Source of the DNA: Planctomycetota bacterium
Lineage (GTDB): Bacteria; Planctomycetota; Planctomycetia; Pirellulales; Lacipirellulaceae
Assembly (NCBI GenBank): GCA_029259945.1
Contig: JAJDEF010000019.1
Span: 1 to 64,000, forward strand
Direction of reading: 5' to 3'
DNA length: 64,000 bases
The notes below the pieces were generated by a model that saw only the letters and a program-made list of their open reading frames with translations, was not told the DNA's origin and did no database searches. Shown in pieces: positions 10,009-19,013 of the stretch. The first letter of the stretch is position 1; each line of letters opens with the position of its first letter. The translations under genes and the position numbers were made by a program.

Positions 10009-10791
10009 TTACTTGAGCTGGGTACGAGCCATGTTAACGAGACGTTGCACTTCGTTGCGCACGAGGTCTTTCATTTCGATCGAGTTCCGATTTTCGGTAG
10101 CGATTGGCTCGCCAATTTCGATAGCGACGTCAAGTGTCTTGAGGCTGGCAAGGCGTTTCATATGGGCAAGGAACGATTCGATACGGTAGTAAGCATCGTC
10201 GTTGCCGTAAGCAATGCCGAGAGGAACGATTTCGGCTCCGGCGCGCCGGGCAGCATTGAAAGCCCCCGTGCGAAATTCGTGTACTTCATCGCCAGCGTGG
10301 GCGGTGCCTTCGGGAAACATGGCGACCCCCTCGCCGGCCGCGAGCGCCTGGGCCACCTCTTTCAAAACCGAGGCTCCGCTGCGTTTGGAACTGCGATCGA
10401 CAAAAAGTGTACCGACGCGACGGGCAGATTTGCCCAGTAGTGGCCAATGGGCTAAATCATGGCGACTAATGATGTGTGCCTCTGCGGTGGTCAAGATGAC
10501 AGAGATGTCCATGCCCGATCGATGGTTCATCACAAAGATGCGTCCGACACCGTTGGGGCCACAAGCCGGATAGAGTTTCTTGTCGTTATGGCGTGCGCCC
10601 TGACGTAAAACATGGACCCCGAAGATGCGTAGGTTGGTTCGAGACCACCTGGGAGTCCAAAGATTGATCAGGTCGATTCGTGGACGTTTACTGAGTAAAA
10701 AGGCCAATTCGATTCCGCCCCAGCAGGCGAGCGTATTGCAAACAAAGGCGAATGTCCGCACAGAAAATCGGAGTAGCTCGACTGGTCGCAT
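10009..10791 (-). CDS. 1-acyl-sn-glycerol-3-phosphate acyltransferase (PlsC family)
   Basis: It transfers an acyl chain to lysophosphatidic acid, or a related lysophospholipid, at the membrane. The catalytic HxxxxD is HRSGMD at 90-95 and the substrate-binding FPEGT is at 159-163, both in order and spacing of the family. N-terminal hydrophobic stretches (about 15-33) fit membrane attachment. I chose the ATG at 10791 (260 residues); an upstream TTG would add 11 residues without conserved content. It converges with the transglutaminase-like gene and stands alone. Confidence 0.85.
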   Translation of the reverse strand: MRPVELLRFSVRTFAFVCNTLACWGGIELAFLLSKRPRIDLINLWTPRWSRTNLRIFGVHVLRQGARHNDKKLYPACGPNGVGRIFVMNHRSGMDISVILTTAEAHIISRHDLAHWPLLGKSARRVGTLFVDRSSKRSGASVLKEVAQALAAGEGVAMFPEGTAHAGDEVHEFRTGAFNAARRAGAEIVPLGIAYGNDDAYYRIESFLAHMKRLASLKTLDVAIEIGEPIATENRNSIEMKDLVRNEVQRLVNMARTQLK

Positions 10792-11053
10792 AATGAATTC
10801 GAGGTTAGCAATAGATAGGGGCAAGGCCCAAGATTTTTGAGTAGGATGTAGCCGCGGATTCTACCAAACCCGAGGATTTTGAACATGACAGCTAGTTTGA
10901 TCACTTGAAAAAGCAGGCTTAGATGGGCCAGGGGCCTTGTGGGCGTTCTGGTTGAGTGATACCATCTGGGGTTTGGCAGACTCCCAAGATTCTGGAGTTT
11001 TGTCGACGATCCAAAACCAGAACAGAAACGCACGAGTGGCGAGGAATCTGATC

Positions 11054-11299
11054 ATGCAAGCAGATATACATCCAGAATACCACGAGACCAGCGTGAGCTG
11101 TGGCTGTGGCAACAGTTTTACTACACGAAGTACCCGCAAAGAGCTGAAGGTTGATATCTGCAACGCATGTCATCCTTTCTATACCGGCAAGCTGAAGTTT
11201 GTTGATACGGCTGGCCGTATCGAGAAATTCAAGAACAAGTTTGCTGCAGCAGGCTACGCCAGCCTTAAAAAGGGGAAAAAGGCCAAGGCAGCAAAGTAG
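11054..11299 (+). CDS. rpmE: 50S ribosomal protein bL31
   Basis: An 81-residue large-subunit protein. It has the zinc-binding (C+) form: C16 and C18 in CGCG with C36 and C39 in [11 protein letters not shown], the family signature. The C terminus ends in a lysine-rich tail. The ATG at 11054 is preceded by GAGGA; a longer in-frame start at 10937 adds only unrelated sequence. It is followed by a strong terminator and then prfA and prmC, a widely conserved neighbourhood. Confidence 0.95.
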   Translation: MQADIHPEYHETSVSCGCGNSFTTRSTRKELKVDICNACHPFYTGKLKFVDTAGRIEKFKNKFAAAGYASLKKGKKAKAAK

Positions 11300-11320
11300 C
11301 TATCCATTTTACATTACAAT

Positions 11321-11359
11321 TGGCCATTGTAGATCGAGCGATCTGCGATGGCCATTTTT
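11321..11359 (+). terminator. Strong intrinsic terminator between rpmE and prfA
   Basis: A 15-bp stem (11321-11335 with 11340-11354, two G-U pairs in the RNA, no mismatch) with a 4-base GAGC loop is followed directly by TTTTT at 11355-11359. This is a textbook Rho-independent terminator. It lies 33 bases before prfA, so prfA transcription must come by read-through or from a promoter in this short space. Confidence 0.85.
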
Positions 11360-11392
11360 CATTGAGCCCCTCGCGCTATTGGCATTTCGAGC

Positions 11393-12466
11393 ATGCGTAA
11401 ACTTCTGGAAGAAAAACTCGCCCGGTTCATCGAACTAGAGAACCAACTAGTCGACCCCGAAGTGTTGGCAAACTCGCCTCGATTGGCGTCGGTTGCGCGA
11501 GAACATGGCTCGCTGGCGAAGATGACCACCAAATACCGACGCTTCAAAGAGTTGAACGTTGAGATCAGTGAGACACGCGAAATGATCGCTGGTGACGATC
11601 TCGAAATGCGCGAACTTGCCGAGATGGAACTACCTGAGTTGATCGAGCAGCGTGAACAGCTATGGAACGAGTTGCTTGAGTTAACCTTGGGCGGTGTGGA
11701 TGCCAATCGAACTCGCTGTGTGATGGAAATACGGGCGGGCACCGGTGGCGACGAAGCGGCCCTCTTTGCTCGTGATTTGTATGAAATGTATAAGCACCAC
11801 GCCGAGAAAAAACGATGGAAGATTGAAATCCTCGACCATAGCCCCACCGAGCTAGGTGGATTTAAGGAGATATCTCTCGGGGTTTCAGGCGAAGGTGTCT
11901 ATCGCGAACTGCAGTATGAGAGTGGTGGGCATCGTGTGCAACGAGTCCCTCAGACCGAGACGCAAGGCCGCGTTCATACCTCGGCAGCCACCGTGGCCGT
12001 CATGGCAGAGCCCGAAGATGTCGAAGTGAATTTGAAGCCGGATGATTATCGCATCGATAAATTTAATGCGAGCGGGCCAGGGGGCCAGCATGTGAACAAG
12101 ACCGAGTCGGCCATTCGGTTAACGCACTTCGAAACGGGAACCGTGGTGCAATGCCAAGACGAAAAAAGCCAACACAAGAACTTGGCAAAAGCGCTCAGGG
12201 TGCTCAAGACACGCGTCTACGAAGCCAAGCGGCAGGAAGAGGCTCAAAAGCGGGCGGACGAGCGAAAGACGCTGGTAGGCTCGGGTGATCGTAGCCAGAG
12301 AATTCGCACCTACAATTTCCCAGAGAATCGCCTCACTGACCATCGCATTGGTTTGACGCTCTATAAACTCGATCATATTTTGGCGGGGGATATGCAAGTG
12401 GTGACCGACGCTCTGACCGACTACGATCGCCAACAACTTCGAGATTCGTTTGGTGCCGACGATTAG
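11393..12466 (+). CDS. prfA: Peptide chain release factor 1
   Basis: It recognises UAA and UAG stop codons and triggers peptide release. The 357-residue length is normal for RF1. The GGQ motif is at 230-232 within [11 protein letters not shown], and the stop-codon-reading PxT element is PQT at 186-188, in the RF1-type context [14 protein letters not shown]. The N-terminal coiled helical region is complete. It is followed after 23 bases by prmC, whose product methylates this GGQ glutamine. Confidence 0.96.
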   Translation: MRKLLEEKLARFIELENQLVDPEVLANSPRLASVAREHGSLAKMTTKYRRFKELNVEISETREMIAGDDLEMRELAEMELPELIEQREQLWNELLELTLGGVDANRTRCVMEIRAGTGGDEAALFARDLYEMYKHHAEKKRWKIEILDHSPTELGGFKEISLGVSGEGVYRELQYESGGHRVQRVPQTETQGRVHTSAATVAVMAEPEDVEVNLKPDDYRIDKFNASGPGGQHVNKTESAIRLTHFETGTVVQCQDEKSQHKNLAKALRVLKTRVYEAKRQEEAQKRADERKTLVGSGDRSQRIRTYNFPENRLTDHRIGLTLYKLDHILAGDMQVVTDALTDYDRQQLRDSFGADD

Positions 12467-12489
12467 ATTGATTTACCCCACGACATACG

Positions 12490-13389
12490 ATGTCTACTGA
12501 CGAGCCAACTACTGAACCTGCATGGACTCTCGGCCGTTTGTTGACTTGGACGGCTGATTTCCTCAAAGAGAAGGGGGCCGACAGTCCGCGGCTTGATGCC
12601 GAAGTGTTGTTGGCGCATGCTCGTGGATGCCAGCGGATTGAACTTTATACGGCTTTTGAAGAAGAAGCTCCTGAGGCTTTGCGTGAGTCGTTTCGTGACC
12701 TAGTCCGCCGCAGGGCAGCGGGAATGCCGGTTGCTTATTTGGTGGGCTCCAGGGAGTTTTTTTCGTTGTCGTTTGATGTGACGACCGATGTGCTGATCCC
12801 GCGCCCCGAGACCGAATTGATGGTCGTGCGTGCCTTGGATTTGGCCAAGGAGCTGGAGGATGGCCGCTTGAAAATCGCGGACGTCGGCACCGGGAGCGGT
12901 ATCTTGGCGATCTGTTGTGCGAAATATCTGCCTACTAGTTCGATAACGGCACTCGATATTAGTCCTGCTGCGCTAGAAGTAGCGAAAAGCAATGCTGTAA
13001 AGCATGAAGTGAACACGCAGATTGAATTTATTGCTAGCGATTTGTTTGCCGCACGACCCGCAAAGCCCGAATTCGATCTCATTTTAAGTAACCCGCCCTA
13101 TGTGGCGTCTGAAGAGATGGCGACCTTAGATCGCGAAGTGCGCAGCTATGAGCCGCGGCTGGCCCTTGATGGCGGGGTGCATGGCACTGAGATCATCGAG
13201 CGGTTTATTCCTCAGGCAGTCGAGCGACTTCGCCCAGGTGGTTGGTTGTTGATGGAGGTGGGGCCGGGCAACTCGCAGCGGGTCGAGCAATTGCTTGCCG
13301 CGGCGCCGGGAATGACTTTGCGCAAAACGATTTCCGACTTGGCGGGGCTGCCACGCGTGGTGCAAGGCCAACGGATTGCAGACGGATAG
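12490..13389 (+). CDS. prmC: Release factor glutamine N5-methyltransferase
   Basis: It methylates the glutamine of the release-factor GGQ motif using S-adenosylmethionine. The 299-residue protein has the helical N-terminal domain (about 1-90), IPRPETELMV, the SAM-binding DVGTGSG at 131-137 and the catalytic NPPY at 201-204. It directly follows its substrate gene prfA, the usual arrangement. Confidence 0.95.
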   Translation: MSTDEPTTEPAWTLGRLLTWTADFLKEKGADSPRLDAEVLLAHARGCQRIELYTAFEEEAPEALRESFRDLVRRRAAGMPVAYLVGSREFFSLSFDVTTDVLIPRPETELMVVRALDLAKELEDGRLKIADVGTGSGILAICCAKYLPTSSITALDISPAALEVAKSNAVKHEVNTQIEFIASDLFAARPAKPEFDLILSNPPYVASEEMATLDREVRSYEPRLALDGGVHGTEIIERFIPQAVERLRPGGWLLMEVGPGNSQRVEQLLAAAPGMTLRKTISDLAGLPRVVQGQRIADG

Positions 13390-13438
13390 CGCAATTTCGT
13401 TGCGCTTCGATACAAGACTATTTTCTGAAAGAAAAGCT

Positions 13439-14224
13439 ATGTCAGAAGCTTCAAACAATCCGTTGCGTTGGTTAGCGTTGGTGGTGCTCGATCGGGCCGA
13501 GTTGCCGCAATTTGAAGACGTGACGCAAGCCATCGGCGAGTATTTTGCCGATGCCCCTGTGATGACAGCAGCGGGGAGCACCGAGAATTTGTTGACTTGT
13601 TCGATCGGAGAATACACGGCGGCTGCGACGCTGGTCGATCGGCCGATCCCCTGGTCCCAGCTCGAAGGGCCCTGTGCGACGGCATGGTATTGGCCCGACG
13701 CGGCCGAGGTGCTTCGAGAAAACGAGGCCCATCTGTTGGTTACACTCATCGACGAAGGTGGGAAGGCGATTGAAAAGAGCACCGCCCTCACGCAGTGGGT
13801 CACCGGTTTGGTGGCCTCTTCGCCTTCGTTGGGTGTGTTTTGGGGTCCTGGACGGCTGGTGCATCCGACCCACGCATTTATTGAGCAGGCGGTTCAGCTT
13901 TCGCCGACCGATTTGCCTTTGTTTCTCTGGGTTGATTTCCGTATAGAGCGGCTCGACAATGGCCATTCTCGGCTCTACACCACAGGGCTCACTGCTCTAG
14001 GCTATACGGAGTTAGAGGTGCCCGAGTTTGCAGGCGAGCCGCAGCAACTCTTAGAGTTTGCCTACAACATCGCCCACTATCAGATATGCCAGACGAAGGT
14101 GATCAACGATGGCGATACCATTGGACTGACCGAAGAGGTGCAGGTCACTGCCCGACACGAACCCTCGATGTTCGACGAGAAAATCGAAGTGATTAAGTTG
14201 GAATTCGAGGGGGCGGTTTCTTAG
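13439..14224 (+). CDS. DUF4261 domain protein
   Basis: A 261-residue cytoplasmic protein. The second half (WGPGRLVHPTHAFIEQA, LWVDFRIERL, TTGLTALGYTELEV) matches what I know of the DUF4261 family, whose function is unknown. I start it at ATG 13439, giving MSEASNNPL; an upstream in-frame ATG at 13376 lies inside prmC and adds non-conserved sequence. It has no signal peptide or membrane segment. It is probably in the prfA-prmC transcription unit. Confidence 0.75.
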   Translation: MSEASNNPLRWLALVVLDRAELPQFEDVTQAIGEYFADAPVMTAAGSTENLLTCSIGEYTAAATLVDRPIPWSQLEGPCATAWYWPDAAEVLRENEAHLLVTLIDEGGKAIEKSTALTQWVTGLVASSPSLGVFWGPGRLVHPTHAFIEQAVQLSPTDLPLFLWVDFRIERLDNGHSRLYTTGLTALGYTELEVPEFAGEPQQLLEFAYNIAHYQICQTKVINDGDTIGLTEEVQVTARHEPSMFDEKIEVIKLEFEGAVS

Positions 14225-14273
14225 AGACGGAACGTTGAATTCGTAACCATTCATAGGAAGAAAGTCGCGTAGA

Positions 14274-14295
14274 TCTCTCGCGCCTTTGCGAGAGA
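14274..14295. terminator. Hairpin between converging genes
   Basis: A perfect 8-bp stem (TCTCTCGC at 14274-14281 and GCGAGAGA at 14288-14295) with a 6-base loop lies between the 3' ends of two converging genes. There is no clear T run on either side, so it is a probable but not certain transcription end for one or both. Confidence 0.45.
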
Positions 14296-14350
14296 CTCTT
14301 ACAAAGATTCGCCTAGCGGCATATCGTGAACGGTACCCTGAATTCCCCCC

Positions 14351-15403
14351 TCATTCTTTCTCTTCCGCTTCTCCGCCGCGATAGATTCTTTGATGCAGCG
14401 GGTTGCGACTGCTTGTGAGTGGCCCTTCGGTGGTATCGTCGGCCAAAGTGTTTACCATCATTTGCAGTTTGGCATCGAGGTCGTCGGCGTGGTGGACAAT
14501 CAAAGCCTCGGGGGTCATCGGAGGTTTGGGGGAACCCCATTCGGGCAGGCGTTGGTGGGCGATGATCAGATGTTCGAGCCGGAGTAGGGTTTCGTCGTCG
14601 AGCGGATGTTCGGCGGCCATCTCGCGGATCATGTCGCGGCCTTGTAGGATGTGGCCGATGAGTGTTCCCGAGGCGGTGTATTCTGCGCCAGTGGGGGTGG
14701 CTGATAGCTCCCGAATTTTTCCGATGTCGTGTAGCACACCTCCCGCGACGACCAAGTCTTTCCGCAACGGTGGCTGCATATCGGGGTATTGCTCGGCGTA
14801 TTTCTCTGCCAAGTAAACGCAAGTGCGCGCGACACACAGCACATGCTCGAGATAACCACCTACCGTGGCGTGATGGTTGTACTTGGCGGCAGGTAGCGTG
14901 AGAAGCGTCTCGCGATGTTTTTCTAAAATGGCGAGGACAAACGTCGAGAGATTCTCCAGGTCGATGTGGTCTTTTACCAATTGGACCATGTCATCGAACA
15001 TTTCTTGTGGATCGAATCGCGAAGAGGGCGTACACATGGCTGGGTCGAAGCCCTCGGCGCGATCGGCGTCGTTGACGGGCCGGATTTTTCGGATTTCCAA
15101 CTGCGGGCCATAATTCGTTTCACGGTATTGGGCACGCAGTTTATAAAATTCGCCCACCGCCCATTGCTCACGACAGACTTTTGCCCAGGAAGTGTCGTTC
15201 CAGATCGGAAAACCCACTTCGCGGCCCGCATCGCGAAAGGTGACACGGAAGTAGGGCTTGCCGTCTTTGGTCGTAAGCTCTTCTTTCGCCGAGAGGAGAG
15301 CAAAAAAGTCGGCCTCTTGCCCCTGTGTGAGTTCAGCCAACGGGACGATCGTCGTTGCCATAGGAGTACCCGAATCGAAAAACGATGCTTGAGAGTCGGA
15401 CAT
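14351..15403 (-). CDS. OB-fold / HD-domain 3'-5' exoribonuclease, YhaM-like
   Basis: A 350-residue protein. An OB-type nucleic-acid-binding domain occupies about 20-110 (LTTKDGKPYFRVTFRDAG then PIWND), and an HD-type metal hydrolase domain occupies about 170-300, with HHATVGGYLEHV and the HD doublet at 225-226 in LHDIGK. This order is that of Bacillus YhaM, a 3'-5' exonuclease. The start MSDSQASFF (15403) is preferred because earlier in-frame codons overlap the end of the next gene; MATTIV 14 codons later is an alternative. Confidence 0.8.
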   Translation of the reverse strand: MSDSQASFFDSGTPMATTIVPLAELTQGQEADFFALLSAKEELTTKDGKPYFRVTFRDAGREVGFPIWNDTSWAKVCREQWAVGEFYKLRAQYRETNYGPQLEIRKIRPVNDADRAEGFDPAMCTPSSRFDPQEMFDDMVQLVKDHIDLENLSTFVLAILEKHRETLLTLPAAKYNHHATVGGYLEHVLCVARTCVYLAEKYAEQYPDMQPPLRKDLVVAGGVLHDIGKIRELSATPTGAEYTASGTLIGHILQGRDMIREMAAEHPLDDETLLRLEHLIIAHQRLPEWGSPKPPMTPEALIVHHADDLDAKLQMMVNTLADDTTEGPLTSSRNPLHQRIYRGGEAEEKE

Positions 15404-15440
15404 AAAACTTGATTGTAGCAGCCTTCTGAATGCCCGGCAG

Positions 15441-16652
15441 CTACATACGGGGAGATTCTTTGGCGAGATCGGCAAGCATGTCGGTTAGCTGCGTACGGAT
15501 GCCATCCATGACGGGATCGGACTTGGCGCTACGATCACGACGCGAGGCGACTTCAATCGCATGGCCCACCTGAATCACCACGTGAAAAGGGCCGTGAGGG
15601 CTGAGCCGATCAGTGAAATCTTCTTCAAAACGCTCGACCGTTTCGAGAATATGCTCAGGGATGTTCGGTATGGAAGTCCGTACATATTTGCGAGGGTAGT
15701 GTGACATCTGCTGCACGTAGTAGCAGGCGGTGAGTTGCTTCCAGCGGCGTTGGCGCTCTTTGCTAGAGATGCTGTTGTTGACCATGCCGGGTAGAATGAT
15801 GGTCCGCAGATTCTTGACCCGCGAGACGGTACCTTCGCCGGTGTTCTTTATGTCCCACTCTCGTTCAAGCTTGGTAAGCTCGTCTTCGATAAGCTGGTCG
15901 ACACGTTCGTAGAAATCGCCCGTCCGTGCTGCGCCGAAATACTCAATTTCTTTGAGAGACAATAGCGCTTGGCCGATTTGTTGAAGGCGTAGGATCAGCG
16001 GTTTGTCGCGTTGTGGGTACCACGAGAAGTGAGATTCGATTTCCTCCAGCACGGGTGTGATGGTTGCAATGAGGTCGCCACGAAAGAAATATCGAATGGC
16101 GATGGGGTGGACGACAACACTGCCCTGGGTGTTGAGTTTTTGTCGTCGCTTGGCAGCCGTGCGGGCAATAAAGGCGGTGCCGTCCATCAGCGGCATGAGT
16201 TGATCGTTATGACGCGAGACCGCCCCCTCGGGGAAGACCACCAGCATTCGCTTGCCATCGACTAGAATATTCACCGCAGTATTGATTGCTTGTCGGTCGA
16301 CGCCCTCGCGGTAGACGCTAAAAGCACCTAGGCGTCGGAGCATGAATCGGCTGAACGGATCTTGCTTAAACACATGCCAAGAGGCCATCGTGTGCAGATA
16401 ACGATTGGTTTTTTTGACAATCGTGTTGAGGATGAGTGGATCTGACATCCGGCAGTGGTTGGGTGCGAGTAAGACACCGTGACCCGCATCCAGCGAGTCT
16501 TGCAAGCGTTCGACATTTCGGCATTCGACCGAGTGGATGTCATAAGTTTTGCGAATGTAACGACTCACATAGTGCTTGACGAGGCTAGGCCAAAAGCGGT
16601 TGTAGACAGGAGGAACAAATTGATAGGGTTCCTCGATAACGATGTTTTGCAT
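15441..16652 (-). CDS. PlsC-type acyltransferase, long form
   Basis: A 403-residue protein whose first half is an acyltransferase domain with HCRMSD (66-71) and FPEG (140-143), the HxxxxD and FPEG motifs of glycerolipid acyltransferases. The second half (about 210-400) is helical and has no named domain; it is longer than normal PlsC enzymes. It may act on phospholipid or another acyl acceptor. It is the second acyltransferase of this type in the window (the other starts at 10791), and they are not close copies. Confidence 0.8.
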   Translation of the reverse strand: MQNIVIEEPYQFVPPVYNRFWPSLVKHYVSRYIRKTYDIHSVECRNVERLQDSLDAGHGVLLAPNHCRMSDPLILNTIVKKTNRYLHTMASWHVFKQDPFSRFMLRRLGAFSVYREGVDRQAINTAVNILVDGKRMLVVFPEGAVSRHNDQLMPLMDGTAFIARTAAKRRQKLNTQGSVVVHPIAIRYFFRGDLIATITPVLEEIESHFSWYPQRDKPLILRLQQIGQALLSLKEIEYFGAARTGDFYERVDQLIEDELTKLEREWDIKNTGEGTVSRVKNLRTIILPGMVNNSISSKERQRRWKQLTACYYVQQMSHYPRKYVRTSIPNIPEHILETVERFEEDFTDRLSPHGPFHVVIQVGHAIEVASRRDRSAKSDPVMDGIRTQLTDMLADLAKESPRM

Positions 16653-16874
16653 AACGGTGGTTCAACCACTGATTTTTTGTGTGCGGGGGGTCTCAATCAG
16701 CATAGATTACCAAGGCGTTAAAGTCATGCCGAGAGGGATCTGCGACGGTTGGCGAATGCCCTATTGTGAATCGAATGGGAACTGGCCGATAGGTACTTTG
16801 AGGAGTTGGCTTGCACTACCCAGATAGACGAGAGAATCGAGAGTATCCCGGCTTTGAAACGAATTCGCAAGAAA

Positions 16875-17792
16875 ATGAAACCCCGTCGCGCGACGGCAGA
16901 TCGTGAGGCTTCGCGTTGGTGCGAGGATTTTGCCCACTATTTGCGTAGCGAGTGCCATTTGGCAGCGAATACGGTGGAAGCCTACTCGCGAGACCTGGGG
17001 CGATTTTTTTTATGGTTGGATAAGCGTCGGATTCAGCAGTTACGGGTGAACGATTTGGTCGGCTATCCTGCCTGGCTGACCGAGCAGTCTTTGGCACCCA
17101 AAAGCGTGACGCGACATGTTGCATCGCTAAGAGTGTTCTTCCGCTATTTGCAGCTAGAAGGTGCGCTGACCGATAACCAAGCCGATTTGCTTGCCACCCC
17201 CAAACTCTGGCAGCGTGTGCCCCAAGTTTTGTCGGTCAAACAAGTGGCCGAATTGCTCCAGGCTCCTCGCCGCGCAGATCCTTGGTGGATGCGTGATCGG
17301 GCAATTTTAGAATTGCTCTATGCCTCAGGTTGTCGGGTGTCGGAGTTAGCAACGCTACGTGTTTGCGATGTGCATTTGGACGAGCGCTATTGCATTTGCC
17401 ATGGCAAGGGGGACAAACAGAGAATTGTGCCGTTGGGCGCGAATGCGGTGGACGCCGTGCAGCGATATCTCAAGGACGAGCGCGCAGAGCTAGCTTCGCG
17501 ACGCGAACCGACAAGTCAACGATTGGTGCTTTCGGCTCGCGGCGCTGGACTGCGCCGCGAACGCATTTGGGAACTTATCAAGCGCTATGCTGCTCGGGTG
17601 GGTATGCCTGCCGAAATCAGTCCCCACTCGCTACGTCATAGCTTTGCCACGCATCTTTTGGCAGGGGGTGCCGATTTGCGGCAAGTGCAAGAAATGCTCG
17701 GCCATGCCAGCATCGCCACGACGCAGATCTATACCCACGTCGATCACACGCGGCTCAAGAAAGTACACGAAGCGTTTCACCCTCGTGCTTAG
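16875..17792 (+). CDS. xerD: Tyrosine recombinase XerD
   Basis: It resolves chromosome dimers at dif together with XerC. From the ATG at 16875 the protein has 305 residues, the normal size. The N-terminal SAM-like DNA-binding domain spans about 10-100 and the catalytic domain about 115-300. Catalytic residues are R154 (SGCRVSEL), lysine in GKGDKQR (178/181), H251 and R254 (SPHSLRHSFATHLL), H277 (LGHAS) and Y286 (TTQIYTHVD). The C-terminal HPRA favours XerD over XerC. A TTG at 16806 would give a 23-residue extension. It overlaps the end of the converging exbD gene by 4 bases. Confidence 0.9.
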   Translation: MKPRRATADREASRWCEDFAHYLRSECHLAANTVEAYSRDLGRFFLWLDKRRIQQLRVNDLVGYPAWLTEQSLAPKSVTRHVASLRVFFRYLQLEGALTDNQADLLATPKLWQRVPQVLSVKQVAELLQAPRRADPWWMRDRAILELLYASGCRVSELATLRVCDVHLDERYCICHGKGDKQRIVPLGANAVDAVQRYLKDERAELASRREPTSQRLVLSARGAGLRRERIWELIKRYAARVGMPAEISPHSLRHSFATHLLAGGADLRQVQEMLGHASIATTQIYTHVDHTRLKKVHEAFHPRA

Positions 17793-18277
17793 GGCGCGTC
17801 GGGTAATGGTGAGAAGCGAACGCGCTCGACGAGTTTATGCTGTTCGCCATTGTCGTCGAGGTAGCCCGTGATGGCGGTGATGGCGTTCATCGCGTATTGG
17901 TATTTGAGGTTGTAGTCAGCCTCGATTTCGACCTCTTGCTCGGTGGAACCTGGTCCGGCTGCGTCACCAATCATGCCGCGGATTTTGCCATGCAGTTGAG
18001 CAAAAGGCGCCTCGCCATCCAAAGTGACATCGCCTAGTTGAACTCGGGCCAGTTCGCCCGTGGGGGTCGCCCGTAGGCGGACTCGCAACAGGGGGATTTC
18101 GCTGGGTAGGCTGGTTCGGCTGACCGATGCACTCGGCATGCGGATATTGAAATCGCCCTCAGGCAGCACGATTTTGAACGTAAACACAAAGAACACCAAC
18201 AGCTGAAACACGATGTCGATCATCGGTGTCATCTGCAGCACAATGTGTTCGCGATGTTCAGCGTTACGAATTTTCAA
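17789..18277 (-). CDS. ExbD/TolR-family proton-channel subunit
   Basis: A 162-residue inner-membrane protein with one N-terminal membrane helix. The proton-carrying aspartate is D21 in MTPMIDIVFQLLVFF, exactly as in ExbD/TolR. The remainder is a periplasmic domain. It is the last of three energiser genes (ExbB, ExbD, ExbD) transcribed together after two TPR-protein genes. No TonB or TonB-dependent receptor is adjacent, so the energised partner is unknown. Confidence 0.88.
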   Translation of the reverse strand: MKIRNAEHREHIVLQMTPMIDIVFQLLVFFVFTFKIVLPEGDFNIRMPSASVSRTSLPSEIPLLRVRLRATPTGELARVQLGDVTLDGEAPFAQLHGKIRGMIGDAAGPGSTEQEVEIEADYNLKYQYAMNAITAITGYLDDNGEQHKLVERVRFSPLPDAP

Positions 18278-18360
18278 AGGATTAGAAAACTTGGGCTAGA
18301 GAGGTGTAATTTGAAGAAGACTAACGAGTGCTGGATTAGTACAATTTGTTGATTTTGAAT

Positions 18361-18467
18361 TTACCACTGAGGCACGGAGATCACAGAGAGAGTGAAGTAG
18401 TTCTTGGATTGGTTTTCGTTTTCTGTCTTTCTGTTACTCCTCCGTGTTCTCTGTGGTTCCGTGGTAA
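18361..18467. repeat. Inverted pair of CACNGAG-type intergenic repeats
   Basis: The left arm (18361-18391) begins TTACCACTGAGGCACGGAG. The right arm (18435-18467), read in reverse, begins TTACCACGGAACCACAGAG. Over the first 28 aligned bases I count 22 identities. Each arm is itself built of a roughly 9-base unit (CACnGAGnn). The arms can pair as a large imperfect hairpin between the two exbD genes. Similar ACCACGGAG units are scattered in many bacterial intergenic regions. Confidence 0.7.
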
Positions 18468-18482
18468 TAACTCATCTCGTCG

Positions 18483-18947
18483 CTAAGAGCCGCCGATGGT
18501 ACGGATTTCGCTTTGTTTGCCGCGCAGGGCGAACTTCTCGAATTTTAATTCCTGGCAAGCTTGCATGATTTCCTGCACGAGTCCGACTTTCGCATCCTGG
18601 TCGGCACGGATGATGACCGTCACCTCGTCCAGTTTTTTCGAGGTGTGACGCAGCAGAATTTGAGTTTCTTTGAGCAGTTCCGACTTGAGTCGGGCAAGTT
18701 CGGTCAATTCCTGGCCAGCGTAGATGAAATGATCGTTCTTGGTGAGATGAATGGTTAGTGGTTGTTCGTAGGGCGCTGCGGGTGGTTTTGCAAGTTCGCT
18801 GGCCGGGAGTCGGACTCGCTGGTCTTGTTCGGCGTCGGAGAAGTTGATGACCAGCATGAAGAACGCAATCAGCTGAAATGTCATGTCGATCATTGGCGTG
18901 AGATCGCCTTCGACGATGCCGGTGTCACCTTTGGGGCGAATTCGCAT
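18483..18947 (-). CDS. ExbD/TolR-family proton-channel subunit
   Basis: A 154-residue protein with an N-terminal membrane helix containing LTPMIDMTFQLIAFF (D21 is the proton-relay aspartate). The periplasmic tail carries TVIIRADQDAKVGLVQEI, a typical ExbD ending fold. It follows the ExbB-like gene by 66 bases. Two non-identical ExbD proteins with one ExbB suggest a heteromeric channel, an inference only. Confidence 0.88.
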   Translation of the reverse strand: MRIRPKGDTGIVEGDLTPMIDMTFQLIAFFMLVINFSDAEQDQRVRLPASELAKPPAAPYEQPLTIHLTKNDHFIYAGQELTELARLKSELLKETQILLRHTSKKLDEVTVIIRADQDAKVGLVQEIMQACQELKFEKFALRGKQSEIRTIGGS

Positions 18948-19013
18948 AGTCGAGGTTCCTGCGGTTGATCTTTAAGGGGTATAGAACTGCGAGCGATTAT
19001 GACGTCGGTGTCG

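Noticed and set aside
18361..18467. Possible CRISPR array
   Set aside because: The repeats face each other, are imperfect and have no regular spacers or cas genes nearby.
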